A model generated the notes under the pieces. It did not search any database, was not told the DNA's origin, and saw only the letters and a program-made list of their open reading frames with translations. Shown piece by piece: positions 9,614 through 17,884 of a stretch of 25,117 bases of DNA. Made by a program: the position numbers and the translations under genes. Numbering within the stretch: position 1 is the first letter of the stretch; each line of letters begins with the position of its first letter. Source of the stretch: a virus; IMG/VR virus record IMGVR_UViG_3300023179_000479, positions 1 through 25,117 of that record; one strand, given 5' to 3'.

Positions 9614-10453
9614 TTAACTCTTAGCTACTGGACTATGCTTATCAGCAGCACCGTCTTTTGTTACTGGCTTGGGTGTTGATTCGCCTTTCTCTCTAAAATT
9701 ATCCTTAGCAGGACTATTCTTAAAGTTTCCAGCTCCTTTTACCTGTGTCTCACCTTTGCTATATAAATTACTTGGTCCTTTTGGACTTGTTGGAACACTT
9801 TCAGCGGCGCCACTAAATTTCACTGGCTTGCTATCCATTCCTTTTTGACCACTATTGTTTAGGTTTGGACTCTTTGTTTGTACTCCATTGTCACCCATTT
9901 TACCATAAGTATTGTACGTAGAACCACCTACTTGTTTAAGGTTGACATTTTCCATCATAGCGACTTCTTCTTCGTCACCCATGTCAGCAACTTCTTCGTC
10001 ACCCATATCACCCATATCACCCATGTCATCGCCGCCGCCCATTTCAGCTTGGAATTCAGCCATGAGTCTTTCTAACTCATCAACTTTTTCTTCCATGTCA
10101 ACAACACGATCTTCTAAATCTTCTTCACCGCCCATGTCCATGTCATCTTCATCAGGCTCTAGTTCAATGGTTTCTTCATCATCAATTTCTAGGTCTTCGT
10201 CGTCTTCGGCTTCTGACATTTCTTCTTCAGCATTGATTTCATCAAGTAAATCACCTACTTGACCTCCCATGCCTTCTTCCATATCATCTTCCATGCCTTC
10301 ATGCATAGATTCATCCATCATTTCTTCATCCATGATAGATTCATAAATTTCACGGGACTTTTCAACAATTATTTCATGAAATAATTGTCTTGCTTGATCT
10401 TCATTCTCATTGATAATTAAATCAATAAGTTGTTCAAATTTTTTGTTATCCAT
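9614..10453 (-). CDS. 67: Acidic prohead core protein, gp67-like
   Basis: This protein has 279 residues. Residues 1-40 (FEQLIDLIINENEDQARQLF...) resemble the start of T4 gp67 (PIP), a small acidic internal head protein. Residues about 40-165 are extremely rich in Asp, Glu, Met and Gly, including GDMGDMGDEE repeats from a near-9-bp DNA repeat. Residues about 170-279 turn basic and low-complexity (Lys, Ser, Pro, Gly). T4 gp67 is only about 80 residues, so this version is greatly expanded. Its place between gp20 and gp21 supports the call. AGGAGA precedes the ATG. The switch from acidic to basic suggests a disordered scaffold component, probably cut by gp21. T4 gp68 is the alternative identity. 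Confidence 0.7.
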   Translation of the reverse strand: MDNKKFEQLIDLIINENEDQARQLFHEIIVEKSREIYESIMDEEMMDESMHEGMEDDMEEGMGGQVGDLLDEINAEEEMSEAEDDEDLEIDDEETIELEPDEDDMDMGGEEDLEDRVVDMEEKVDELERLMAEFQAEMGGGDDMGDMGDMGDEEVADMGDEEEVAMMENVNLKQVGGSTYNTYGKMGDNGVQTKSPNLNNSGQKGMDSKPVKFSGAAESVPTSPKGPSNLYSKGETQVKGAGNFKNSPAKDNFREKGESTPKPVTKDGAADKHSPVAKS

Positions 10454-10506
10454 TATAAATATCTCCTGATTGGAATGGCTTTGTAATAACTATTTAGTTG
10501 ATAGTT

Positions 10507-10537
10507 AAAAAAATAGCTCAAAATAGTCTATTTTTTT
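10507..10537. other. AT-rich 10-bp inverted repeat between the small gene and the acidic core gene
   Basis: AAAAAAATAG (10507-10516) and CTATTTTTTT (10528-10537) are perfect arms with an 11-nt loop, in the 99-nt gap before the acidic core gene. On the transcribed strand the 3' arm is a T-run, so it could act as a weak terminator or attenuator between head genes. Confidence 0.4.
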
Positions 10538-10552
10538 ACGTTTTTGGTAGGA

Positions 10553-10783
10553 TTATAGTGATGGAGCTTCCGATTGCTCTGGTTTAGCACCGTATTGTTC
10601 CCTTACTTTTTTCAAATGTTCTTTCTTTTCATAGTTTCTAACATCCATCATTTTACGTAAGGTTCTTATTTGCTTCAATGTTAACTTTGTTTTTCTACTC
10701 ATTTTCCACATAGGTCTACTGTTATCAGATTTTAAATCTTGATAACCTGCTATCGGAGCATCAAACATTTCATTTAGTAACAT
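10553..10783 (-). CDS. Small basic protein between gp20 and the core genes
   Basis: From the ATG at 10783 the protein has 76 residues, MLLNEMFDAPIAGYQDLKSD..., with a Lys/Arg-rich centre (SRKTKLTLKQIRTLRKMMDVRNYEKKEHLKK) likely to be helical. I do not recognise a named family with confidence. Its position corresponds to the T4 gp67/gp68 slot, so a role in the prohead core is possible. A longer version from GTG at 10819 (88 residues) overlaps the end of gp20 and has GGAG six bases upstream. I prefer the ATG because a GATAAATAC late motif ends only 4 nt before it, which would give an almost leaderless mRNA. The start remains uncertain. Confidence 0.65.
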   Translation of the reverse strand: MLLNEMFDAPIAGYQDLKSDNSRPMWKMSRKTKLTLKQIRTLRKMMDVRNYEKKEHLKKVREQYGAKPEQSEAPSL

Positions 10784-10787
10784 AATT

Positions 10788-10796
10788 GTATTTATC
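10788..10796 (-). promoter_or_regulatory. Late promoter motif before the small head gene
   Basis: The minus strand reads GATAAATAC followed by AA, the same 11 bases as before the large fibre gene. It lies in the 16-nt gap between the gp20 stop and the next ATG. Transcription would begin at or within a few bases of the ATG at 10783. Confidence 0.55.
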
Positions 10797-10799
10797 TCA

Positions 10800-12584
10800 C
10801 TATATTGGTACTGGAGCACCTGGTGCTCCAGTAGGTGCAGGTGCTACCCCTAGAGTTTCACTCCCTACAGGTCCTGCTACCTCTGCTCCTTGTTCTGCTT
10901 CTTCACCTTGTTCAACCTGATCCATTGTATCCTGATCTGCCTGTAAGTCACTAGCACTTACACCTATATTTCTTAAATCATCACCAGTTGGTGTATCTAC
11001 AATGTCTTTCTTATTTTCTTCATTCCATAACTTTTCATTTTGTTTTATTTCTTCTTCAGTTAATCCTAAAAATCTTTCTAAAGCGAACCGTTTACTAATA
11101 TAAGGAAAAGCTTCCATAGTAGAAAATGTACCAACTCTTGCTGTATCTAATTCGCTCTGCCTATATGCAGCAAAGTTTTGTGGTGGATTAAAAACTAAAC
11201 TAAACAATCCACTATCAATATTAAATCCTCGCCATCTTAAAAATAATTTGAATTCTTCATCTAGCTTCATTGCCATATAACTTTGTAGCCGCTCACAATA
11301 TTGATTAAAACGAAACTCTTGAATCATAGCGGTGCCAACTCTTCCATCACTTAATGGTGTTGTATTATCGTCAGGACCTGTGGGTAAATAACTACTTGGT
11401 ACACGTAACCCTCTTGCTAAACGATTATTAAAATATTTTAAATCATCTATCTCACCTAAATTTTGCCCACCTGGTAATACTTCAACACTACTGCCACGCC
11501 CATCTGCTGTAACAGGAAAGAAATAATCTTCATTCATACTTAATGGATTGTAGGTTGCATCAACAATACTTTGACCACCATACAAACTTGGAATTCTACG
11601 CTGGTGTATTTCGTTTTTAATACGTTCTACGAATGCCATAGCTAAATGACTTGGCATATTACCAACATCTATCTTAAACATTCTACGTTCAGGAGCACGT
11701 TGCACACGATAAATTAATACCGCATCTTCCAATAATTCTTTTTGTTTATAAACTTTAAAAATGTTTTCTAAAATACTTTGACCAAATGGCCAAAATCTAT
11801 CTAACCCTTCAGTCAAACTTAAATGCAATATATGTTTTGCATCAATCGCACTTTCGCTTTGTCCCAATGTAAAACGACTTCCTGTTGTATTATATGGCAT
11901 TGCTGGTACAGTATATGGAGTATTTGTTCCTCCACCAGTGCCACCTAATCCAGTAGCAGGATTTGCTGCAAAATCTGTATTAGTTTTTTGAGCAACACTT
12001 AAATTTTGTAAATTGATATTGATATCTTTTAAAACATATTGTTCGGGTTTTTTTCCTTCACTTTCATTTACAATAACTTTAATTACCTTTACCATATCTA
12101 CCCAATAAAGTTTAAAATTTTCAGGATCACGAACAAATACTTGATCTCCGTATTTTATAACATTTCGAAATATTTTAAAAATACGGTTATCAAATTCATT
12201 GAGTTTACACCATTGCTGTAACTGAGTTTTTAAAAGTTCAACTTCATGTGGTGTTGGTTCATCTTTAAAATCAAAACTAAATGGAGTTTTATTGTGTTCA
12301 TTTTTTTGTGTGCTAAACTCTGAAATTATATCTAAACATGCATTTATTTCAGCATCAACGTCCATCATTTCATATTGGTTATATCTTTCAATACGATTTG
12401 GGTGCCCTGTATATACTTCAGGCAATCGACTCATGTAATTTTTATAACCAAATTCAGTATTATTCCAACCACCTGTCGGTAAATTATTAGTGCCGATATT
12501 ATTCCAAGCACCATTGTTGCTATTAGCTCCTGAAATAGGGCTACTGACACCACTTTTGTTTAGGAATTTTTTCTTATAAGTCAT
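10800..12584 (-). CDS. 20: Portal vertex protein gp20
   Basis: This 594-residue protein is the dodecameric portal, the DNA entry and exit channel and the nucleator of head assembly. Recognisable stretches include RIERYNQYEMMDVDAEINACLDIISEF near residue 65, RAPERRMFKIDVGNMP near 295, and RRIPSLYGGQSIVDATYNPLSMNEDYFFP near 330, followed by DDLKYFNNRLARGLRVPSSYLP, all typical of T4-family gp20. It is longer than T4 gp20 (524 residues), with a Gly/Thr/Asn-rich insert around 210-235 and an Ala/Gly/Pro-rich acidic tail after about 545. It is the first gene of the head run. The ATG at 12584 has no Shine-Dalgarno-like sequence and follows a perfect TATAAATA late motif by 9 nt. A 21-bp perfect palindrome lies in the last codons. 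Confidence 0.95.
   Translation of the reverse strand: MTYKKKFLNKSGVSSPISGANSNNGAWNNIGTNNLPTGGWNNTEFGYKNYMSRLPEVYTGHPNRIERYNQYEMMDVDAEINACLDIISEFSTQKNEHNKTPFSFDFKDEPTPHEVELLKTQLQQWCKLNEFDNRIFKIFRNVIKYGDQVFVRDPENFKLYWVDMVKVIKVIVNESEGKKPEQYVLKDININLQNLSVAQKTNTDFAANPATGLGGTGGGTNTPYTVPAMPYNTTGSRFTLGQSESAIDAKHILHLSLTEGLDRFWPFGQSILENIFKVYKQKELLEDAVLIYRVQRAPERRMFKIDVGNMPSHLAMAFVERIKNEIHQRRIPSLYGGQSIVDATYNPLSMNEDYFFPVTADGRGSSVEVLPGGQNLGEIDDLKYFNNRLARGLRVPSSYLPTGPDDNTTPLSDGRVGTAMIQEFRFNQYCERLQSYMAMKLDEEFKLFLRWRGFNIDSGLFSLVFNPPQNFAAYRQSELDTARVGTFSTMEAFPYISKRFALERFLGLTEEEIKQNEKLWNEENKKDIVDTPTGDDLRNIGVSASDLQADQDTMDQVEQGEEAEQGAEVAGPVGSETLGVAPAPTGAPGAPVPI
10811..10831. other. 21-bp perfect palindrome at the end of gp20
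   Basis: CTGGAGCACC (10811-10820) and GGTGCTCCAG (10822-10831) are perfect arms around one central base. The palindrome encodes the gp20 tail (GAPGAPV) and includes the possible GTG start of the next gene. In RNA it would fold with about 8 bp and a 5-nt loop. No T-run follows. Confidence 0.6.
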
Positions 12585-12593
12585 ATTATAGAG

Positions 12594-12601
12594 TATTTAT
12601 A
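12594..12601 (-). promoter_or_regulatory. Perfect T4-type late promoter before gp20
   Basis: The minus strand reads TATAAATA followed by C, an exact match to the T4 late consensus. The expected start of transcription is around 12588, leaving only about 4 nt before the gp20 ATG. The motif overlaps the stop region of the tape-measure gene upstream. Confidence 0.75.
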
Positions 12602-15600
12602 TCAAGTTCTTGAATATGTAACAAGTTTATTTTGCAAATCATTACTAGTTCCTAATGCTTCAATCATTGTATCTAATTTGACCGCTATCATATCCATCAT
12701 TTGAACGTTCATTGCTTGTATATCTCTAATTAAATTAGATGGTTGTGTTGTTGTATCAATCGCAGGAATTTCTTTCTCAGTTCCTGGAGGAGCAGTTAAC
12801 ATTTTAGCTAACATTGAATTTGGATCATACGGAGCTACTATTTCATTACCATGTAATTCAACGGGGTAACCTGCCATTGGTCCAGAAAATATCCCACCAA
12901 ATTCAGCTTTAGGTAATTCAAAATGTACGGGATCATTTGGAACAGTTTGAAATAATCCTTGTTGATTCATTGCAGAAACGGCTGCAGGATCGCTATAATT
13001 TTGAATATCGACAGCTAACCCTCTTTCATGTTTACTTGTTCCTGGTTTAGCAATTGCCATTCCTGAGGGACCTCGTCCAGGTCTTCCTGCATCTACTGAC
13101 TCTTGATATAGTCTTTTTTGATCTTCTCCATCTCTTTTTGCGCTATTAATTTGTAATTTTTTACCTGTAGCTGAGGCATACATTTTGGCTGCTTCAATTA
13201 CTCTATTTTCTACACTATCCTGTAAACCTTCAAAATTTTCTTTGCTTCCTGAGGCTCCACCAAATGCTAAAATTTTATCAATAGAATCTACACTAACTCC
13301 CCCACCAGATAAATCTCGACTTGCAAAACCTTGTGCCAAACTTGCACGTTTTTGTGCTTCAGCACCACCTCCTGCGAAACCAACAGCCTTGTTTACAGCA
13401 TTTATATCAGTTAAATCTACTCCACGCTTTTCTTTATCTGCAAAATAAGCAGCAGCGAGACTTGAAGCTACCTGTGGGTCATTAGCTAAGTCAGGATTTT
13501 CTACTAAATTAACACCAATCATTTTACCATATTTTTCGTAATTAGATTTTCCTGTAAGTTGTATTAGTCCTCTACCGCGATATTTGTACCCTTCATCCGC
13601 AGCATTACCCATTCTACCACCATATAATAAATTACCAACTGCTTCTGGTCCTTTTTCAACAACGGCTTTAGCTTCCTCCATACTTTTAAATCGTACTTTA
13701 TTTTTAGTTTGTTCTGGTCCATAAAGGTCATAAAGGTTTTTTGCAGAATATTTCCCTACATCTTCACTTTGTGCTTTAAATCCAGATTCAGCCTGAACCT
13801 GTGCCATTATATTACTAACTTTTGCAGTACCTGTAATGCCCTGTTTTTTAAGTTCATCTATTAAATTTTTATGTTGCTCACCTACACCTAATTTTATTCC
13901 TTCACCTATTTTTACACCAGGAGTAATACCAGTTCCAGATGTTTTTCCAGCCGTTATTCCAGTTCCTTGTATTGTGTCTGCTACAGTATCCTTGTCTTTT
14001 TGTTGTACTGTTCCTTCTGAAAGTTTAATTTTAATGTTTGAAGAAAATTTACCTAAATCAATACTTGCTAACTTAAATGCATTTGACATAACATCTGTAG
14101 CAGACTGAAGATTTTTTATTTTTTCATTTTCTTCTTCTTTTGTTTCAATTTGTTCCTTAGTCAAAGCTTCCCATTTTGTTAATGAAGCTGTTAATTTACT
14201 TAGAATATTTTCAGTTTTTTCTAATTCCTCATTTAATTTTTCTTCACTTTCAAATCTTTCATTGTCTAATATATTTGATAATTTAGGCATTTGCATTTCT
14301 ACAGGAATTTTATTTCCATTTGGTAAAGGTACAACAGCTTCAGGACCTGCCTCTCCTGCCAAACTTGGGCCTGTGGTGACTCCTCCTTTTGCCATTTTAG
14401 GCATTTTTTCTTTTGCTTTATCAAATTGTGCTCTATTTGCGTCATATTCTTCTTTAGTAGCAGGTTGACCATTAACTTCATAATAACGACCACTTTTAGA
14501 TTTTGGTTCTTTAGAAAATTCCACACTAGATGTTTGCTTCTCTCTTTCAGGTTCTACTGCTTGTGTTTTTTTAGCAGGTTGACCATTAACTTCATAATAA
14601 CGACCACTTTTAGATTTTGGTTCTTTAGAAGATTCCACACTAGGTGTTTGCTTCTCTCTTTCAGGCTTTGGTTCTTTAGAAGATTCCACACTAGGTGTTT
14701 GCTTCTCTCTTTCAGGCTTTGGTTCTTTAGAAGATTCCACACTAGGTGTTTGCTTCTCTCTTTCAGGTTCTACTGCTTGTGTTTTTTTAGCAGTTTCTAC
14801 CTTCTTAGTTTCTTTTTCTGCTGTCCCTGCTGCTACTTCACCTATTTTCTTACCAGCAAATCCACCTATAGCCTCACCTATCTTAGTACCTGCTAGTCCT
14901 CCTAATGCAGCACCTATTATACCACCTACTGCGGTGCCTAATACTGGTACAGCACTACCCAATGCTGCCCCCAATGCTGCACCTTTTAAAGCGCCTGCTA
15001 CACCACCTACTGCTTCTCCTGTCCCTGCACCTATAGCCTCACCTTTTTTAGCAGTGGCTTCCTGTTTTGTAATTTTACCTTCTTTTTCTTCTTCCTCAGC
15101 CTTTTTATAACCTGTATATGCAGTATAGCCACCTGATACCACTGCTCCAACAGCGGCCGCAGGTCCTGCTAATTTTCCTAATGTACTAGTTGCTGCTTTT
15201 GCAGCATTTCCTATTCCGCTTGACGAGGACGCTGCACCTTTTATTGCCTCTTTACCAACTTCCCCAACCTTAGCCGCTTTATCAGCCATACCAGGTAAGG
15301 CTGAACCTGACATTTTTGTTATGGCTAATTTAGTTAATGCATAAGTTGCTGCTGTTGCTGCTGCCGTTAATGCAGCCGCAGCCATTGCTGATCCATTAAC
15401 ACTACCTGTAAATGGATTTAGTGCATTTACTGCTTCGTCTAATGCACCACGTAATTTTCTTTCAACAGATTCTCTTTCAGCAGCCATATCAACTGCTTTT
15501 TGTCCCTCTTTACCTGCTTCCTTAGTTTTCTTAATTTCGTCTTCATTTTGTGCTAATTTTTTGATAAATGCTTTTTGTTCTTCTTCACTCGCATATTTTG

Positions 15601-16942
15601 CATATTGAGCAGCAGTTTGTCTCATTTTGACATCTTGTCCAAATGTGTTTTGTAAATCTTTACTTGCTGAACCATATGCATATGCTGCTTCGCCAAAATC
15701 TTTAGCAAATTTATTAGCAGAATTTACCTGAGCACCTAATAACTCACCAGATTGATTAACGCCTTTGTTTAGGTTTGATCCCATTTTAACAATGTCAATA
15801 CCTGCCATTTGTAATTTGGCATTATTTTCTGTTAATACTACACCATTTTTATTACTGATGCTTTCTAATACAGCAGTGGCATTAGCCGCGCTCATAGTAT
15901 TTTTTGCTAATATTGCGAACTCTTCTTTGGCCTTTACTGTTTGATCTATTTGACTTGCCTGAGCCTGTAGTTGTCTTTTTCGTACCTGATCCGTTTCTTG
16001 GTCTGCTTGTTTTAAAAGTGATAGTCTTTCTTGCTCCATTGCAAACTTATAGGCATTAAAGTTTTCATTTGCATTGGCAAAATCAATTGCTTCTTGTTGT
16101 TGTTTTAGACTAGTATTTGTTAACTCGGCTAAGGCAAGTAGACTATCAATATATTGTAAGCTTGCTTTCTGAAGTTCTTGTGGACTTTTTGTGATTTGCC
16201 TACCAGCATCCAACTGCTGTTTAAGGTATGTATTTTGAGCTTCCATTAATTCGTCTTGTGTGAAACCCAATCTTCTGTATTGTTTTAATTGCTCATCACC
16301 TACCGCTACAAATTTACTAAATGCTTTTACACCTTCTGTCGTACCAGTTCCTAAAGCTGCTAAATTTTGTCCTGCATCTTTTGCACCTTTTGTAAAACTA
16401 CCCAAAGTTTGCGAACTAAAACCTGCTTCTTTACCTAATTTAAAAATACCATCTGCTGTAAGACCTACTGCACCTCCAAGTTTACTTAAATCATCGTAAC
16501 CTTTTATAACTGCATCTGTCTGTTTTAAAACTGCTCCTGCTAAAGCTCCGATAGCGGTTGAAACTAATCCAACTGCTTTTCCTAAAGGTCCAAACTGACT
16601 GGCTACGTCACTTATTGCTCCTGTTAAACTTTTTATACCACCTTCATATTTGCTAAAACTATTTGTGGTATCAGTTATAGCAGAACCAAACTGTTTTAAG
16701 GCAGAAATAGACTGAGTTTGTGCGGATTTAAATGCTTTTTCACGCTCAACTGCTTGTTCACGTAATTCATTTTCTTCATCTATAGTGTGTGATAAATCTT
16801 GTGAAGCTTTGCTTAGTTTACCTTGAACTTGTAATTGATCTCTTAATGACCTATTACTGGCTAAGGTAATGGCGTTCATATTACCTATTTCTTCACTTAG
16901 TCTTCTTAATGTTTCTGCTAATTCATCATTTATTTCTGCCAT
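12602..16942 (-). CDS. Tape-measure-like tail protein with GH19 and M15 cell-wall hydrolase domains
   Basis: This protein has 1446 residues. The first about 120 residues are coiled coil, followed by long alpha-helical Gln/Ala/Lys-rich sequence. Hydrophobic segments lie near 512-535, and a glycine-zipper-like run spans about 634-707, as in tape measures that enter membranes. A repetitive charged linker spans about 720-840 (unit KPEREKQTPSVESSKEP). Residues about 1020-1205 look like GH19: AQVQAESGF with the probable acid Glu near 1052, then YRGRGLIQLTGKSNYEKYG near 1120. Residues about 1237-1350 look like M15/VanY peptidase: SKHERGLAVDI near 1304 and DPVHFEL near 1336 supply the zinc ligands. 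I infer that it sets tail length and opens peptidoglycan on infection. TTGGACG before the ATG is a weak ribosome-binding site. A large baseplate hub protein is the alternative. Confidence 0.8.
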   Translation of the reverse strand: MAEINDELAETLRRLSEEIGNMNAITLASNRSLRDQLQVQGKLSKASQDLSHTIDEENELREQAVEREKAFKSAQTQSISALKQFGSAITDTTNSFSKYEGGIKSLTGAISDVASQFGPLGKAVGLVSTAIGALAGAVLKQTDAVIKGYDDLSKLGGAVGLTADGIFKLGKEAGFSSQTLGSFTKGAKDAGQNLAALGTGTTEGVKAFSKFVAVGDEQLKQYRRLGFTQDELMEAQNTYLKQQLDAGRQITKSPQELQKASLQYIDSLLALAELTNTSLKQQQEAIDFANANENFNAYKFAMEQERLSLLKQADQETDQVRKRQLQAQASQIDQTVKAKEEFAILAKNTMSAANATAVLESISNKNGVVLTENNAKLQMAGIDIVKMGSNLNKGVNQSGELLGAQVNSANKFAKDFGEAAYAYGSASKDLQNTFGQDVKMRQTAAQYAKYASEEEQKAFIKKLAQNEDEIKKTKEAGKEGQKAVDMAAERESVERKLRGALDEAVNALNPFTGSVNGSAMAAAALTAAATAATYALTKLAITKMSGSALPGMADKAAKVGEVGKEAIKGAASSSSGIGNAAKAATSTLGKLAGPAAAVGAVVSGGYTAYTGYKKAEEEEKEGKITKQEATAKKGEAIGAGTGEAVGGVAGALKGAALGAALGSAVPVLGTAVGGIIGAALGGLAGTKIGEAIGGFAGKKIGEVAAGTAEKETKKVETAKKTQAVEPEREKQTPSVESSKEPKPEREKQTPSVESSKEPKPEREKQTPSVESSKEPKSKSGRYYEVNGQPAKKTQAVEPEREKQTSSVEFSKEPKSKSGRYYEVNGQPATKEEYDANRAQFDKAKEKMPKMAKGGVTTGPSLAGEAGPEAVVPLPNGNKIPVEMQMPKLSNILDNERFESEEKLNEELEKTENILSKLTASLTKWEALTKEQIETKEEENEKIKNLQSATDVMSNAFKLASIDLGKFSSNIKIKLSEGTVQQKDKDTVADTIQGTGITAGKTSGTGITPGVKIGEGIKLGVGEQHKNLIDELKKQGITGTAKVSNIMAQVQAESGFKAQSEDVGKYSAKNLYDLYGPEQTKNKVRFKSMEEAKAVVEKGPEAVGNLLYGGRMGNAADEGYKYRGRGLIQLTGKSNYEKYGKMIGVNLVENPDLANDPQVASSLAAAYFADKEKRGVDLTDINAVNKAVGFAGGGAEAQKRASLAQGFASRDLSGGGVSVDSIDKILAFGGASGSKENFEGLQDSVENRVIEAAKMYASATGKKLQINSAKRDGEDQKRLYQESVDAGRPGRGPSGMAIAKPGTSKHERGLAVDIQNYSDPAAVSAMNQQGLFQTVPNDPVHFELPKAEFGGIFSGPMAGYPVELHGNEIVAPYDPNSMLAKMLTAPPGTEKEIPAIDTTTQPSNLIRDIQAMNVQMMDMIAVKLDTMIEALGTSNDLQNKLVTYSRT
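14461..14790. repeat. In-frame repeats in the tape-measure linker
   Basis: A 51-bp unit (17 residues, KPEREKQTPSVESSKEP) occurs about three times in tandem between about 14620 and 14770. A larger 114-bp unit (38 residues, ending SGRYYEVNGQPA) occurs twice, offset from 14461 to 14575. Both keep frame. They lie between the glycine-zipper segment and the hydrolase domains and would make a flexible charged spacer. Confidence 0.85.
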
Positions 16943-16953
16943 AGGTTTCGTCC

Positions 16954-16976
16954 AATAAATACTACTAGTATTTATT
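16954..16976. promoter_or_regulatory. Back-to-back late promoters for tape measure (-) and gp26 (+)
   Basis: AATAAATAC reads rightward at 16954-16962 and the same nine bases read leftward at 16976-16968, forming a near-perfect 23-bp palindrome in the 66-bp gap between divergent genes. Each arm matches the late motif and points at one gene. The plus transcript would start near 16968, the minus transcript near 16961. Only one polymerase could occupy the site at a time. Confidence 0.65.
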
Positions 16977-17008
16977 ACCCAAAATAATTGATTCTACAAA
17001 GGAAATTT

Positions 17009-17839
17009 ATGTCAATTGAAAACAACCCATTACGTCAATATTTTAGAAGACCTGCTGTATTTGTAAAATTACCAAGTGGTGGAAAAAATTACCCTCTCGG
17101 AGTTATTGATTTACCTGAATCAGGAGAGGTTGCTGTATTTCCCATGACAGCAATAGATGAGATTACCACAAAAACACCTGATGCTTTATTCAATGGTACA
17201 GCAGTAGTAGAACTGATTAAAAGTTGTATTCCTTCTATTAAAAATCCATGGCTAATTAATAGTAACGATCTAGATGCAATATTAATTGCTATAAAATCAG
17301 CAAGTGGAGGTAATGAATTAGAAATTGAATCTCAATGCCCCAGTTGTGAAAATATAAGCGATTATACAATTAATTTAATTCAAATATTAGGTAACATGAA
17401 GGCAGGAGACTACGATAAACTTTTACCATTAGGTGAACTTCAAATTAAATTTAAACCTTTATCATATAAAGAAATGAATGAAGCAAGTTTAGGACAATTT
17501 GAGGTACAAAGATCCTTTGTAGAAATTGAAAATGAACCTGATCAAGAAGTCAAAAATAAAAAAGGACAGGAAGCATTAAAAAAAGTTACAGAACTTACAA
17601 TGAAAATTCTCAGTAAAGCTATAGAATATGTAAAAACACCGAATACCCAAGTTAAGGATGAAAATTTTATTTTTGATTATTTAAAAAATTGTGATAAAAA
17701 TAATTTTGTTACAATTAGAGATTATCATGCAGAATTAAAGGCTAAAACAGAATTACCTCCATTAAACATAAAATGCCCTAGTTGTAGCCATGAATATAAA
17801 CAACCATTTACTTTAAACGCTACAGATTTTTTCGGTTAA
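17009..17839 (+). CDS. 26: gp26-like baseplate hub/tail-assembly protein (0-frame product)
   Basis: The zero-frame product has 276 residues from the ATG at 17009, chosen because AAAGGA lies 5 nt before it; an upstream in-frame start lacks this. It resembles the T4 gp26 baseplate family (Pfam T4_baseplate): LPSGGKNYPLG near residue 21, then TPDALFNGTAVVELIKSCIPSIKNP near 66. Two CPSC knuckles (C110/C113 and C256/C259) suggest one zinc site built from both. T4 gp26 is 208 residues and is needed for baseplate hub assembly. The gene is divergent from the tape-measure gene and shares a promoter region with it. The last codons (GAT TTT TTC GGT TAA) contain a slippery heptamer, and the next 76 codons in the -1 frame are open, so a longer product is likely. 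Confidence 0.85.
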   Translation: MSIENNPLRQYFRRPAVFVKLPSGGKNYPLGVIDLPESGEVAVFPMTAIDEITTKTPDALFNGTAVVELIKSCIPSIKNPWLINSNDLDAILIAIKSASGGNELEIESQCPSCENISDYTINLIQILGNMKAGDYDKLLPLGELQIKFKPLSYKEMNEASLGQFEVQRSFVEIENEPDQEVKNKKGQEALKKVTELTMKILSKAIEYVKTPNTQVKDENFIFDYLKNCDKNNFVTIRDYHAELKAKTELPPLNIKCPSCSHEYKQPFTLNATDFFG

Positions 17840-17884
17840 GGCTTCTGCGTCTTAGCCCTCAGGAAATACAGAAGCTTATAGACG
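17827..17884 (+). promoter_or_regulatory. Probable -1 ribosomal frameshift site with stimulatory stem
   Basis: The slippery heptamer T TTT TTC (17827-17833) is in the correct phase of the gp26 frame. GCTTCTG (17841-17847) pairs with CAGAAGC (17869-17875), extendable by a G-U and an A-U pair, so the stem starts 6-7 nt downstream of the slip site, the usual spacing. CGTCT at 17848-17852 in the loop could also pair with AGACG at 17880-17884, a possible tertiary contact. Confidence 0.75.

Noticed and set aside
14426-14896. 156-codon plus-strand Phe/Cys/Leu-rich frame
   Set aside because: It is antisense to the tape-measure repeat linker; its repeats mirror the KPEREKQ units.
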